Positions 15,521-24,266 of a stretch of DNA of 35,488 nt are shown one piece after another. Source of the stretch: an uncultured Blautia sp. (GTDB lineage: Bacteria; Bacillota; Clostridia; Lachnospirales; Lachnospiraceae). The DNA lies in contig CAKROW010000024.1 of the NCBI GenBank assembly GCA_934373235.1, positions 1 to 35,488 on the forward strand. The letters run 5' to 3'. The first letter of the stretch is position 1, and every line of letters begins with the position of its first letter. The notes beneath the pieces are model-generated. The model was not told the DNA's origin. It was given only the letters and a program-made list of their open reading frames with translations, and made no database searches. A program made the translations under genes and the position numbers.

Positions 15521-16999
15521 ATGAAATTAGGTTTTGACAATGAAAAATACCTGAAAATGCAGTCTGAACACATCCGTGAACGAATCGGCCAGTTCGGAAA
15601 CAAGCTTTATCTGGAATTTGGCGGCAAGCTTTTTGACGACTATCATGCATCCCGAGTGCTTCCCGGTTTTGAACCTGACAGCAAGCTGCGTATGCTCATG
15701 CAGCTTTCCGACCAGGCTGAGATCGTCATTGTCATAAGCGCCAATGATATTGATAAGAACAAGGTCCGTGGAGATCTTGGCATCACCTATGATGAGGATG
15801 TTCTCCGTCTCCGCGAGGAATTTACAAGCCGCGGCCTTTACGTGGGAAGCGTCTGCATCACCCAGTATTCCGGTCAGGAAAGTGCAGATCTTTTCCGCAA
15901 TCGCCTGGAAAAAATGGGAATCCGCACCTATATTCTCAACCTGATCCCCGGATACCCCAGTAACACTTCTCTCATCGTAAGTGATGAAGGATATGGAAAG
16001 AACGATTATATCGAAACCTCCAGACCGCTGGTAGTCATCACTGCTCCCGGACCTGGAAGCGGAAAGATGGCCACCTGCCTTTCACAGCTTTATCATGAGT
16101 ACAAACGCGGTGTTACAGCCGGATATGCCAAATTTGAGACATTCCCTATCTGGAATATCCCTCTGAAGCATCCGGTTAACCTTGCATACGAGGCAGCTAC
16201 CGCAGACCTTAACGATGTCAACATGATCGATCCTTTCCACCTTGAGGCATATGGCAGGACTACTGTTAACTACAACCGTGATGTTGAGGTATTTCCGGTT
16301 GTTCAGGCAATGTTCGAGAAGATCATGGGACACTGCCCGTACAAATCACCTACAGACATGGGTGTAAATATGGCCGGCAACTGTATTATCGATGATGAGG
16401 TATGCCAGGAAGCTTCCAGACAGGAGATCATCCGCCGCTACTATAAGAGCATGGATGCACTGATGTCCGGGTCCGGCACAGAGGATGAGGTACGCAAGAT
16501 CGAGCTTCTCCTGAAACAGGCTCATGCCACACTGGAAGACCGTAAGGTAGTTCCTGCCGCACTTTCCAGGGAAGAAGCTACCGGTGCACCTGCTGCCGCA
16601 CTTGAACTTCCGGACGGCAGGATCGTGACAGGCAAAACCTCCAACCTTCTCGGAGCTTCCGCTGCACTTCTTCTCAATGCGCTGAAGGAGCTTGCAGGTA
16701 TTGATCATGAGCTTCATGTGATCTCACCGGATGCCATCCATCCTATCCAGCAGTTAAAGACCAACTATCTGGGAAGCAGAAACCCACGCCTCCACACAGA
16801 TGAGATCCTTATTGCACTTTCCATCAGTGCTGCCACAAGCGAAGATGCACGCCTTGCCCTGGAGCAGATCCCAAACCTCCGCAGATGCCAGGCACACACT
16901 TCCGTAATGCTTTCACCGGTTGACATCATCTGTTTCCGCAAGCTCGGCATTGAACTTACCTGTGAACCCAAGGCTGAAAAGAAACATATCCACGAATAA
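15521..16999 (+). CDS. DUF1846 family protein
   Basis: A 492-residue protein of the DUF1846 family, common in Firmicutes, with no settled function that I know of. Conserved stretches include LYLEFGGKLFDDYHASRVLPGF near the N-terminus, VVITAPGPGSGKMATCLSQ (~175-195), a glycine-rich P-loop-like segment, and the central DMGVNMAGN. The start at 15521 gives the family-typical MKLGFDNEKYLKMQ and has AGAGG 10 bases upstream; an in-frame ATG at 15503, with GAGGAA 8 bases upstream, would add six residues and cannot be excluded. It is a single-gene transcript, divergent from ftsH, and ends at a good terminator. Confidence 0.9.
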   Translation: MKLGFDNEKYLKMQSEHIRERIGQFGNKLYLEFGGKLFDDYHASRVLPGFEPDSKLRMLMQLSDQAEIVIVISANDIDKNKVRGDLGITYDEDVLRLREEFTSRGLYVGSVCITQYSGQESADLFRNRLEKMGIRTYILNLIPGYPSNTSLIVSDEGYGKNDYIETSRPLVVITAPGPGSGKMATCLSQLYHEYKRGVTAGYAKFETFPIWNIPLKHPVNLAYEAATADLNDVNMIDPFHLEAYGRTTVNYNRDVEVFPVVQAMFEKIMGHCPYKSPTDMGVNMAGNCIIDDEVCQEASRQEIIRRYYKSMDALMSGSGTEDEVRKIELLLKQAHATLEDRKVVPAALSREEATGAPAAALELPDGRIVTGKTSNLLGASAALLLNALKELAGIDHELHVISPDAIHPIQQLKTNYLGSRNPRLHTDEILIALSISAATSEDARLALEQIPNLRRCQAHTSVMLSPVDIICFRKLGIELTCEPKAEKKHIHE

Positions 17000-17028
17000 T
17001 TCCGCAATATCTCATTTAACAGACATCA

Positions 17029-17071
17029 GGGAGAAGAACGGCTTACACAAGACCGTTCTCCTCCCTTTTTT
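17029..17071 (+). terminator. Rho-independent terminator after the DUF1846 gene
   Basis: Arms GGGAGAAGAACGG (17029-17041) and CCGTTCTCCTCCC (17053-17065) pair with one mismatch; the stem is followed by TTTTTT (17066-17071). The sbcC gene converges on it from the other side. Confidence 0.8.
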
Positions 17072-17136
17072 GTTACAGGAAATCACTCCGTAATATTCCA
17101 GTAAATAATTCCATACGCATGACTATCCTATATGCT

Positions 17137-19971
17137 TTATTCTATATACACAGTGCTTCCGTGAACCTTTCCTCTGCACTGTTTTTTTACCACGATCCTG
17201 TTTTCGATGCGCTCTTTCAGCTCCAACACATGAGAGATGATCCCCACCATACGGTTTCCGGCAGTGAGCCCTCCCAGCGCTTTAAGTGCCTGCTCCAGAG
17301 CCTCAGAATCCAATGAACCGAATCCCTCATCCACAAACATGGAATCCAACTGGATACCGCCTGCTCCTGCCTGGATCTCATCGGAAAGTCCCAGTGCCAG
17401 AGACAAGGACGCCTGAAAAGATTCTCCGCCTGAAAGGGTTCTGACACTTCTTTCAGTTCCGTTATAGTGATCTACAACATTCAGATCCAGTCCTGCTTTT
17501 TCCTTTTTATTTTCTGCTTCTTCCTGACGTTTCAGTTCATACTGTCCGCTGCTCATAGTCATAAGCCGGAGATTGGCACGCCTTAGGATCCTTTCAAAAT
17601 ATGTCATCTGTATATAGGTTTCCAGCTCGATCTTCCTCTTTCCACTTAAAGTGCCGTTGGCTGTATCCGAAAGATTCCGCATCCACACATATCGGTGTTC
17701 CACCTCTTCAAGCTCTTCCTTTCTCCTGCACACCGCTTCATAGATATCCTGATTGGATGAACGGACTGCATAGAGATTTTTGAGTTCCATGGAAAGCTGC
17801 TGTTTTTTCAGGGAAAGCTGTTCCTGAAGTTCCCGGCATCCGGCTTCGTCGATCTCCCCGATTCCCAGGATCTGTTCTTTAAGAAGTGTACTGGCAGATA
17901 AAAGACCACTGTGTTTTTTATGAAGTGCCTGTACCTGCTCCTGCACTCTTCCCTGTTCTTTTCTGAGTTTTTCTCTCCGGGTCTTAAAATCCCGGATATT
18001 TTCCTCAAGCTTTTCCATTTCTTCTTTCTCTTTTCCAGGCTCAATGTGGCCTGTTTTATCTGAAAGTGTCCGGATCTGATCATTCAAAAATTTAACCTGC
18101 GCTTTAAGAGCAGATATTTTTTCTCCCTGGATTTTTTCCTGGCTGCGTATGGATTCCAGTCTGGCATCTCCTGTCTCCAGTTCTGTTTCTGCCTGCTTTC
18201 GCCGTTTCAAAAGTCTCTCCGCCTTTTCCAGGGATTCCCGGTTTTCTTCTGCTTTTTCATTTCCTTTATCCTGTGCTTCTTTTACTGCTGTAACCAGAAG
18301 CTTCCAGACCCGGCTGTCTCCTGCACCTTCATTCCCTGCCTTAAACTCTCCAAGAAGACTCCCTGCTTTTTCCATAAGATTATTCCAGGCTGATTCCTCT
18401 TTTTCCTTCTGTCGTCCTGCAAGAACACTTATATCCCCGGCTTTTTTCTCTGCCAGCTCCTTCTCTCCTTTTATTTTATCCAAAGTCTCCTGATCCACCG
18501 CATCCTGAAATAATCCTGCCGGATGAGGATGATCTAAGGACCCGCATACAGGGCAGGGTTTCCCTTCCTTCAGTTCTCTGGCAATGATCCCAGCCTGTGC
18601 TTCTATAAACTGATGAAAAGCTGTGTTGTACCTCTCCTGCAGTACCCCTGCTTTTGTAAGTGCTTCCTGGCAGTCCTTTTTCCGAATGGCAGTCTCTTTG
18701 TGGACACTCTGAAAATTTTTAAGATCCAGGATCAGCTCTTTAAGGTTTCCAAGAAACTTTTCAGTATCCCGCTTTTCTCCACGGAGGATTTCAAGCTTCA
18801 CATCTGTATCCTTCAGCTCCCTGACTTCTTTATTCAGTTCTTCCAGCTTCTTTCTTAGCTGTTCCTCTTGCTCAAAAAGCTCCCTGTTTCTTTTTTCTGC
18901 CGCCTCTTCCTCCTGTGTTTTTTCTGCTGCTTCCCAGGACAGCTTCAAAAGTTCCTCATACTGCTTCTGTTTTTCCACATTCTCCTGGATCTTAACAGTG
19001 AGTAATTCACATTTTTCATCTGTGCCGGATATGTTTTCCAGCATTTTTTCCCCTTCTTTAAGAGCAGGTCCCAAAAGCTCCAGCTCTTTCTCTGTATCCT
19101 GAAGCTTCCCCGAGAGCTCTCTTTTCCTTACTGCCCTGTCAAGAGCCCCGCCTGTCTCTTTCAGCTTTATATCCGTCTCTTCCTCAGATCTTTTCAGCTC
19201 TTCTTCTTTTTTATTTTCTATTTCCAGAAGCTTAAAAAGAAGCTTAAGCCCTTCTTCAAGCTGACCCTCAAAACCGGATTTTTTCAGCTCTGTGATCCTT
19301 ACTGCCAGCGGATCCTCCGCATTCTCATATTTAATATCATCCATATACTGGCTGATGCCAAGACGCAGCCTGTCATACTCTTTAAAACACTGTTTCACCT
19401 GATCCTTCAGCTTTAACTGTACCTGCTGATAGAGCCCTGTATGAAAAATCTGGCGAAAGATCTCCCCTCTCTGGGCAGTACCTGCAAGAAGAAGTTTCTG
19501 AAAATCCCCCTGGGCGATCATGGCGATCTGGGTAAACTGCTGATAGTCAAGTCCAAGCAGCTCTGTCACTGCCCGTGTCACCTCCCTCGCCTTTGTCACA
19601 GGCTGTCTTTCATCCGGATAATCAAGTTCCGCTTCTGCCTTGCGAAGGGTAAAACCGGTTCCTCTTTTTTTGGGTGCCATATATTCCGGGCTTCTGAATA
19701 TCCTGTACTTTTTCCCCTTGTAAGAAAAAATAAATTCCACAAAAGTCTCTGTCTGAGGGGATGCGTACTTGCTTCTGAACATGGCAGAATCCCTTACCTG
19801 TCCGCTTGCCTCCCCGTAAAGCGCAAAGGTGATCGCATCAAAGATCGTGGTTTTGCCTGATCCTGTATCTCCGGTGATCAGATAAATCCCTGATCCCAGC
19901 TTTCCAAAATCAATCTCTGTTTTTTCCGCATATGGCCCGAAGGCGCTGATGGTCAGTTTTTCCGGTCTCAT
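17137..19971 (-). CDS. sbcC: Exonuclease subunit SbcC (Rad50-like ATPase)
   Basis: The SMC-like ATPase of the SbcCD (Mre11-Rad50 type) nuclease, which opens hairpins and processes DNA ends. It has 944 residues. The N-terminal half-site has LTISAFGPYAEKTEIDF and Walker A GDTGSGKTT (~36). Long Glu/Lys-rich coiled coils (~190-450 and ~500-720) flank the zinc hook CPVCGS (~474). The C-terminal half-site has the ABC signature LSGGESFQASLSLALGL and Walker B SMFVDEGFGSLD. The ATG comes 4 bp after the sbcD stop, so the two are translated from one message. Confidence 0.95.
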   Translation of the reverse strand: MRPEKLTISAFGPYAEKTEIDFGKLGSGIYLITGDTGSGKTTIFDAITFALYGEASGQVRDSAMFRSKYASPQTETFVEFIFSYKGKKYRIFRSPEYMAPKKRGTGFTLRKAEAELDYPDERQPVTKAREVTRAVTELLGLDYQQFTQIAMIAQGDFQKLLLAGTAQRGEIFRQIFHTGLYQQVQLKLKDQVKQCFKEYDRLRLGISQYMDDIKYENAEDPLAVRITELKKSGFEGQLEEGLKLLFKLLEIENKKEEELKRSEEETDIKLKETGGALDRAVRKRELSGKLQDTEKELELLGPALKEGEKMLENISGTDEKCELLTVKIQENVEKQKQYEELLKLSWEAAEKTQEEEAAEKRNRELFEQEEQLRKKLEELNKEVRELKDTDVKLEILRGEKRDTEKFLGNLKELILDLKNFQSVHKETAIRKKDCQEALTKAGVLQERYNTAFHQFIEAQAGIIARELKEGKPCPVCGSLDHPHPAGLFQDAVDQETLDKIKGEKELAEKKAGDISVLAGRQKEKEESAWNNLMEKAGSLLGEFKAGNEGAGDSRVWKLLVTAVKEAQDKGNEKAEENRESLEKAERLLKRRKQAETELETGDARLESIRSQEKIQGEKISALKAQVKFLNDQIRTLSDKTGHIEPGKEKEEMEKLEENIRDFKTRREKLRKEQGRVQEQVQALHKKHSGLLSASTLLKEQILGIGEIDEAGCRELQEQLSLKKQQLSMELKNLYAVRSSNQDIYEAVCRRKEELEEVEHRYVWMRNLSDTANGTLSGKRKIELETYIQMTYFERILRRANLRLMTMSSGQYELKRQEEAENKKEKAGLDLNVVDHYNGTERSVRTLSGGESFQASLSLALGLSDEIQAGAGGIQLDSMFVDEGFGSLDSEALEQALKALGGLTAGNRMVGIISHVLELKERIENRIVVKKQCRGKVHGSTVYIE

Positions 19972-19975
19972 GATC

Positions 19976-21106
19976 TCATCCTTCCTGTATGTCCTCTATC
20001 AGTTTCCGGGCAAAATTTTTCTGCTCCTCACTCATAGCCTGATTATTCTGCAGTTTAAAAAACTCCTCAAAATATTCAAGCTCCGATTTCTGCCTTTCCC
20101 TTTCTGTCCCCGTGATCTCCCTGTTCTCCCTGGTCCTTTTGTTATCATATTCCAGACGCATAAGGTTGGGGTAGATGGAACGAAGCTTCTGCATACCATC
20201 CGGAATATCATCCTCATCCGTCAACGTGATCTGTACATAATCTTCTGTGTCAGTATCCTTATAAAAGGACAGTGAAGTCACTTCCATATAACTGCCTTTT
20301 ATTTTTCTCATATCATGAAGGGGCTTTAACGGAATCTCACGTATGCACGGATTCCCCTTTTCCAAAATTTCCACCACAGTTACACTCTTTCTCTGGCCTG
20401 CCTCGGAAAAAGAATATTTAAGAGGTGTCCCACAGTAACGGATCTTCTGGCTTCCCACGTTCTGAGGACTGTGGATATGTCCCAGCGCCACATAATCAAA
20501 AGCCTCAAAAACTTTGCCGTCGATCTGATCCACACCCCCTACAGATACCTCCTCGGAATCACAGCGAAATGCTCCGGTAACAAACTGATGTGCAACAAGA
20601 ATATTTCTTTTCAGGGGGTCTATTTCCATTCGCTTCACCGCCTCTGCCGCTGCATCCTGATATGTACGTACTTCCTCATTTCCTGTGGCATGGCGCACTG
20701 TGGCCGGCTTTATAAACGGAAGAAGATGTATCCATATTTCTCCATTACTGTCCATCAAACAGTACTTTACGGTTTTTCCATTATATACAGGAGAAAAACA
20801 GATGCCGCTGCCGCTCATGATCTGTGCACCAAAAGCAATACGCTCCGGCGAATCATGATTTCCGCTTACTGCAAACACAGGTATTTTTTTTCCGGCAAGA
20901 GCTGTGAGAAAAGAATCAAAAACCTGCACTGCCTCTGCAGAAGGCACCTGCTTGTCATAGATATCTCCTGCAATAAGGATTCCTTCAGGATTCTCCTTAG
21001 CCACAATATCCAAGATCTGATCCAGTATGTATTTCTGATCCTCCACCATGGAAAATTCGTTGACTCTTTTGCCTATATGAAGATCTGAGAGATGTATAAA
21101 TTTCAT
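19976..21106 (-). CDS. sbcD: Exonuclease subunit SbcD (Mre11-like nuclease)
   Basis: The manganese-dependent nuclease partner of SbcC. It has 376 residues. The calcineurin-like phosphoesterase motifs are all present: DLHIGK near residue 8, GDIYDKQVPS (~48), SGNHDSPER (~82), AHQFVTG (~168) and LGHIHSPQ (~205). The C-terminal part is the usual SbcD capping domain. GTGAGGA precedes the ATG. It is first in the sbcD-sbcC operon. Confidence 0.95.
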   Translation of the reverse strand: MKFIHLSDLHIGKRVNEFSMVEDQKYILDQILDIVAKENPEGILIAGDIYDKQVPSAEAVQVFDSFLTALAGKKIPVFAVSGNHDSPERIAFGAQIMSGSGICFSPVYNGKTVKYCLMDSNGEIWIHLLPFIKPATVRHATGNEEVRTYQDAAAEAVKRMEIDPLKRNILVAHQFVTGAFRCDSEEVSVGGVDQIDGKVFEAFDYVALGHIHSPQNVGSQKIRYCGTPLKYSFSEAGQRKSVTVVEILEKGNPCIREIPLKPLHDMRKIKGSYMEVTSLSFYKDTDTEDYVQITLTDEDDIPDGMQKLRSIYPNLMRLEYDNKRTRENREITGTERERQKSELEYFEEFFKLQNNQAMSEEQKNFARKLIEDIQEG

Positions 21107-21158
21107 AGTTCCTCACTTTCATAAACTGATTTTACCGCTGTGTGCTTCTCTGCTTCTG

Positions 21159-21187
21159 ATTATACCCTGTCAGAAAAAGATCCGCAA
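21159..21187 (-). promoter_or_regulatory. sbcD-sbcC promoter
   Basis: Minus strand: -35 TTGCGG (complement of 21182-21187), 17-bp spacer, perfect -10 TATAAT (complement of 21159-21164). The start is about 45 bp upstream of sbcD. Confidence 0.6.
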
Positions 21188-21263
21188 TCGTCTCTCCTGT
21201 TACTTACACAATAAACTATTCTGCAAACAGGCTTTTCCCCTCTGAAAGATCACTTATGCAACC

Positions 21264-21293
21264 AAAAAAGGATACTTCCGTCAGGAAGTATCC
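21264..21293 (-). terminator. Rho-independent terminator of fucI
   Basis: On the minus strand GGATACTTCC-TGAC-GGAAGTATCC (arms 21284-21293 and 21270-21279) forms a perfect 10-bp stem with a 4-nt loop, followed by TTTTTT (complement of 21264-21269). Confidence 0.85.
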
Positions 21294-21303
21294 CTTTTCT
21301 TAT

Positions 21304-21332
21304 CCATCCCGGCAGGGCAAATGCCGGGATGG
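21304..21332 (-). other. Second hairpin in the fucI 3' untranslated region
   Basis: A perfect 11-bp stem, CCATCCCGGCA/TGCCGGGATGG (21304-21314 and 21322-21332), with a 7-nt loop. It lies between the fucI stop (21351) and the terminator at 21264-21293 and has no T run, so it is not a terminator itself. A 3' mRNA-stabilising hairpin is a plausible role. Confidence 0.5.
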
Positions 21333-21350
21333 GATTATCTAGCATATTGA

Positions 21351-23147
21351 TTATTTGTAAAGTGGTCCGTAATTCTTGCAGGCACGGAAATCTGCACCCT
21401 CTTTGTCCATACCAAATGCATTCCAAGCTGCCGGACGATAGATGTCTTTCTCCGGAACATTGTGCATGGAAACCGGGATTCTCAGCATAGAGCACATTGT
21501 GATAAGGTCAGCACCGATGTGTCCGTAGGAGATTGCACCGTGGTTAGCACCCCAGTTGTTCATTACATCATAAGCTGTTTTGAACGGTCCCTCTTTGCCA
21601 TCGCATCTTGGAGCGAACCATGTACATGGCCATGTGTAGTCTGTACGTTTCCAGAGCTTGTCAGATACCTCTTCCGGAAGGGCTACTGTCCATCCCTCTG
21701 CGATCTGAAGAACCGGTCCAAGACCTTTTACAAGGTTCAGACGGATCATTGTAGCCGGCATCTGAGCACGTGTCTCATAACGGCTGGAGTATCCGCCTCC
21801 ACGGAAGTATCCGTTGTCGGCCATACACCACTCTGTGTTGTCCATGATCGCTTTCTGGTCTGCCTCTGTAACATCCCACCACTGTTTCATAACCGGTGTT
21901 CCGTCAGCCTCTTTAGCCTGTCCGTTAGCATCCAGGCAAGCAGCTCCGGAGTTGATCAGATGAAGGAAGCCGCCAGCTTCTTTGGCAACACCCTCAAGGT
22001 CATATCCTGTAGCTTTCTTAACTGCCTCCGGGCTCCAGTATGTACGAACATCAGCGAAGATCTGAGCACGTCCTGTAAGGAGTTTCATGAACAGCATTCC
22101 AAGTCCGTTGAGAACATCGTTCTCTGTAGCAAGGATGTACGGCTCACGAGCGCCATTCCAGTCGAAGGAAGTATTCAGCATAGCCTCTGCAAAGTCACCG
22201 TTCGGATAGAAGTCTGTCCACTGTCTCTGGCCCTGGAATCCGGCTGCAAGAGCATTGTGTCCGATCGCTTCCTCTGAGAATTTCGGGTCAAGTTTGTCAC
22301 AGCCGTTCATCAGCTCTTTGATGATAACTGCCATCTTAACAACAAATTCGAACTGCTCCTCTTTCTTCTCCGGTGAGAACTGAAGCTCTTCCGGGTTCTT
22401 GTCCCAGCCGATCTTGCAGGTCTCTTTTGCCCATTTGAGAGCTTTCTCGAATTCTTCGTGATCGTAGATGCCTTCTGTCATACGACGGATGATCTCTACC
22501 TCATCAACAGACTCAACTCTCATTCCGAGATAGGACTCGATAAAATCGGAATCAATGATAGATCCGCCGATACCCATTGTTACAGAACCGATCTGCAGGT
22601 AGGATTTACCTCTCATGGATGCGGCTGCAACTGCTGCACGGCCAAATCTTAACAGTTTCTCTTTAACGTCTTCCGGAATGGATGTGTCATCAGCTTCCTG
22701 AACATCATGTCCGTAGATACCGAATGCAGGAAGTCCTTTCTGTGCATGTGTAGCAAGAACGGATGCCAGATATACAGCACCAGGTCTCTCTGTTCCGTTG
22801 AATCCCCATACAGCCTTGATCGTCTGCGGATCCATATCCATTGTCTCAGCACCGTAGCACCAGCAAGGTGTAACAGTAAGAGTGATATCCACACCCTCTT
22901 TACGGAATTTATCAGCACATGCAGCACTCTCACCAACACGTCCGATTGTAGTATCAGCGATAACAACCTTTACAGGCTCACCGTTAGAATATTTTAAATT
23001 CTCCTCGAAGAGCTTGGCAGCGGATTTTGCCATGTTCATAGTCTGATCTTCCAGAGATCCTCTTACATCCAGTGCTCCTCTACGTCCGTCAATTGTCGGT
23101 CTGATACCGATTACAGGATAGCTTCCTACTAATCTGCTCTTTGCCAT
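21351..23147 (-). CDS. fucI: L-fucose isomerase
   Basis: Interconverts L-fucose and L-fuculose, the first step of fucose catabolism; some family members also take D-arabinose. It has 598 residues, close to E. coli FucI (591). Family segments include the N-terminal GIRPTIDGRRGALDVRGSLE, TVTPCWCYGAETMDMDP, GSVTMGIGGSIID, ATENDVLNGLGML and FADVRTYW (the Glu and Asp correspond in position to the Mn ligands of the family), and the late NHGAISYGHIGADL with a ligand-type His. AGGAGG precedes the ATG by about 11 bases. The gene is monocistronic, divergent from an AraC regulator. Kinase and aldolase are not adjacent. A BMC operon that could receive the downstream propanediol begins a few kilobases away. 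Confidence 0.95.
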   Translation of the reverse strand: MAKSRLVGSYPVIGIRPTIDGRRGALDVRGSLEDQTMNMAKSAAKLFEENLKYSNGEPVKVVIADTTIGRVGESAACADKFRKEGVDITLTVTPCWCYGAETMDMDPQTIKAVWGFNGTERPGAVYLASVLATHAQKGLPAFGIYGHDVQEADDTSIPEDVKEKLLRFGRAAVAAASMRGKSYLQIGSVTMGIGGSIIDSDFIESYLGMRVESVDEVEIIRRMTEGIYDHEEFEKALKWAKETCKIGWDKNPEELQFSPEKKEEQFEFVVKMAVIIKELMNGCDKLDPKFSEEAIGHNALAAGFQGQRQWTDFYPNGDFAEAMLNTSFDWNGAREPYILATENDVLNGLGMLFMKLLTGRAQIFADVRTYWSPEAVKKATGYDLEGVAKEAGGFLHLINSGAACLDANGQAKEADGTPVMKQWWDVTEADQKAIMDNTEWCMADNGYFRGGGYSSRYETRAQMPATMIRLNLVKGLGPVLQIAEGWTVALPEEVSDKLWKRTDYTWPCTWFAPRCDGKEGPFKTAYDVMNNWGANHGAISYGHIGADLITMCSMLRIPVSMHNVPEKDIYRPAAWNAFGMDKEGADFRACKNYGPLYK

Positions 23148-23171
23148 AATTACAATTACCTCCTAGTGTGA

Positions 23172-23184
23172 TGTATGTTCATGA
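23172..23184. repeat. 13-mer TGTATGTTCATGA in the fucI leader, also at 24425-24437
   Basis: This 13-mer lies 25-37 bp upstream of the fucI start codon, in the same plus-strand orientation as an identical copy at 24425-24437. The second copy is part of a 14-bp palindrome, ATGTTCATGAACAT (24428-24441). It may be a regulator half-site, but a match of this length is not rare across a whole 35-kb window. Confidence 0.25.
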
Positions 23185-23204
23185 GTTATTACTTTTACAT
23201 TTAC

Positions 23205-23219
23205 TGTGCATAACGCACA
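23205..23219. promoter_or_regulatory. Inverted repeat in the fucI leader, candidate operator
   Basis: TGTGC-ATAAC-GCACA is a 5-bp inverted repeat with a 5-bp centre, about 60-70 bp upstream of the fucI ATG and 25 bp downstream of its -10. The position fits a repressor site or a leader hairpin. Confidence 0.3.
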
Positions 23220-23244
23220 ACAATTTCTTTCTCTTATGTTTTTC

Positions 23245-23250
23245 ATTATA
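23245..23250 (-). promoter_or_regulatory. fucI -10 element without a good -35
   Basis: The minus strand reads TATAAT (complement of 23245-23250). At 16-18 bp upstream I find only AAGTAT-like sequence, so the promoter probably needs an activator. The missing -35 region overlaps the -35/-10 of the divergent AraC gene (23254-23283), which would place the regulator between the two genes. Confidence 0.5.
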
Positions 23251-23253
23251 CGA

Positions 23254-23283
23254 TTGCAACAAACAAAATACTTGTGTTATAAT
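23254..23283 (+). promoter_or_regulatory. Promoter of the AraC-type regulator
   Basis: -35 TTGCAA (23254-23259), 18-bp spacer, perfect extended -10 TGTTATAAT (TATAAT at 23278-23283). The leader to the TTG start is about 73 nt. Confidence 0.65.
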
Positions 23284-23362
23284 AGCAAAAAATAGTACAA
23301 TATTCACATTTTCATTGAACTTTATAAAAAAAGCATAAAATCCATGAAAGAAGGTATCCGTT

Positions 23363-24211
23363 TTGCATGATCTTGACCGCAATGAAGACCGCCCCAGAGG
23401 CACCTACGAGTTCCCATTTGAATTTCATCATATTGACAGTTCACACCCCAGATATGTCATGTCCTATCACTGGCATGTGGAATATGAGATCATGAGGATC
23501 CTTCAGGGGACTCTCACTGTCACTTTAGACGAAAAAAGTTTCACAGCCTGTGCCGGAGATGTGATTTTTGTCCATAGTGGAGTGCTCCACTCCGGGATTC
23601 CTGACAACTGTGTCTATGAGTGTATTGTTTTTGATATGAACGCTTTCCTGAAATTTAATTCCGTCTGTACGGAATACATGCAGAAGATCAGTCACCAGGA
23701 GCTTCTTATTTATCATCATTTTACAGAGAAGCAGCCCGAGGTCATATCTGCAGTCAACTCCCTGTTTGAAGCTTTCCAGCAGAAAAAAAACGGTTATGAG
23801 CTTACAGTGTTTGGACAATTTTACCACTTTTTCGGATTGATTTTTGGTAATCATTACTGTCTGGAAAGCCTGAGGCGTGCAAGGCGTGATCACAAGCGTA
23901 TCCTCCAGTTGAAACAGGTGGTGGAATTCATCGAAAAAAACTATGCCTCCCCCATCACCCTTCAGGAGTTGTCTGCCTCTGTGTCCATGTCTCCCAAATA
24001 CTTCTGCCGTTTTTTTTCGGAAATGACCCATCAGACACCTATGGATTACCTGAACCGGCAGCGTATTGAGCAGGCCTGCTGTCAGCTTGCCACCACAGAT
24101 GACTCTATCACCGAGATTGCCTACCGCAACGGTTTCAACGATCTGAGCTATTTTATCCGCACCTTTAAGAAATATAAAGGGATCACTCCCGGGAAATATA
24201 AAAGAAGATAG
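23363..24211 (+). CDS. AraC-family transcriptional regulator, probable fucose regulator
   Basis: A 282-residue regulator. Residues ~15-110 form an AraC-type cupin sensor (YHWHVEYEIMRILQGTL, CAGDVIFVHSGVLHSG). Residues ~185-282 hold two helix-turn-helix motifs, with ITLQELSASVSMSPKYFCRFF and the signature ITEIAYRNGFNDLSYFIRTFKKYKGITPGKY. The only sensible start is TTG 23363, with AGAAGG 8 bases upstream; the next ATG in frame is about 30 residues into the cupin. Divergent placement suggests that it controls fucI, and the weak -35 of fucI suggests activation. The ligand is not known from sequence. Confidence 0.88.
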   Translation: MHDLDRNEDRPRGTYEFPFEFHHIDSSHPRYVMSYHWHVEYEIMRILQGTLTVTLDEKSFTACAGDVIFVHSGVLHSGIPDNCVYECIVFDMNAFLKFNSVCTEYMQKISHQELLIYHHFTEKQPEVISAVNSLFEAFQQKKNGYELTVFGQFYHFFGLIFGNHYCLESLRRARRDHKRILQLKQVVEFIEKNYASPITLQELSASVSMSPKYFCRFFSEMTHQTPMDYLNRQRIEQACCQLATTDDSITEIAYRNGFNDLSYFIRTFKKYKGITPGKYKRR

Positions 24212-24226
24212 TTTTTGCATAAGACA

Positions 24227-24266
24227 GGCCGCAGATATTTCCTATCTCTGAAATATCTGCGGCCTT
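24227..24266 (+). terminator. Terminator of the AraC-type gene
   Basis: A perfect 16-bp stem, AGGCCGCAGATATTTC (24227-24242) with its complement (24251-24266), and an 8-nt loop, followed by only a short T stretch. It starts 15 bp after the stop codon. Confidence 0.7.

Noticed and set aside
21462..22277. 271-codon plus-strand frame opposite fucI
   Set aside because: A Cys/Ser-rich translation typical of an antisense shadow; fucI is conserved across this whole stretch.
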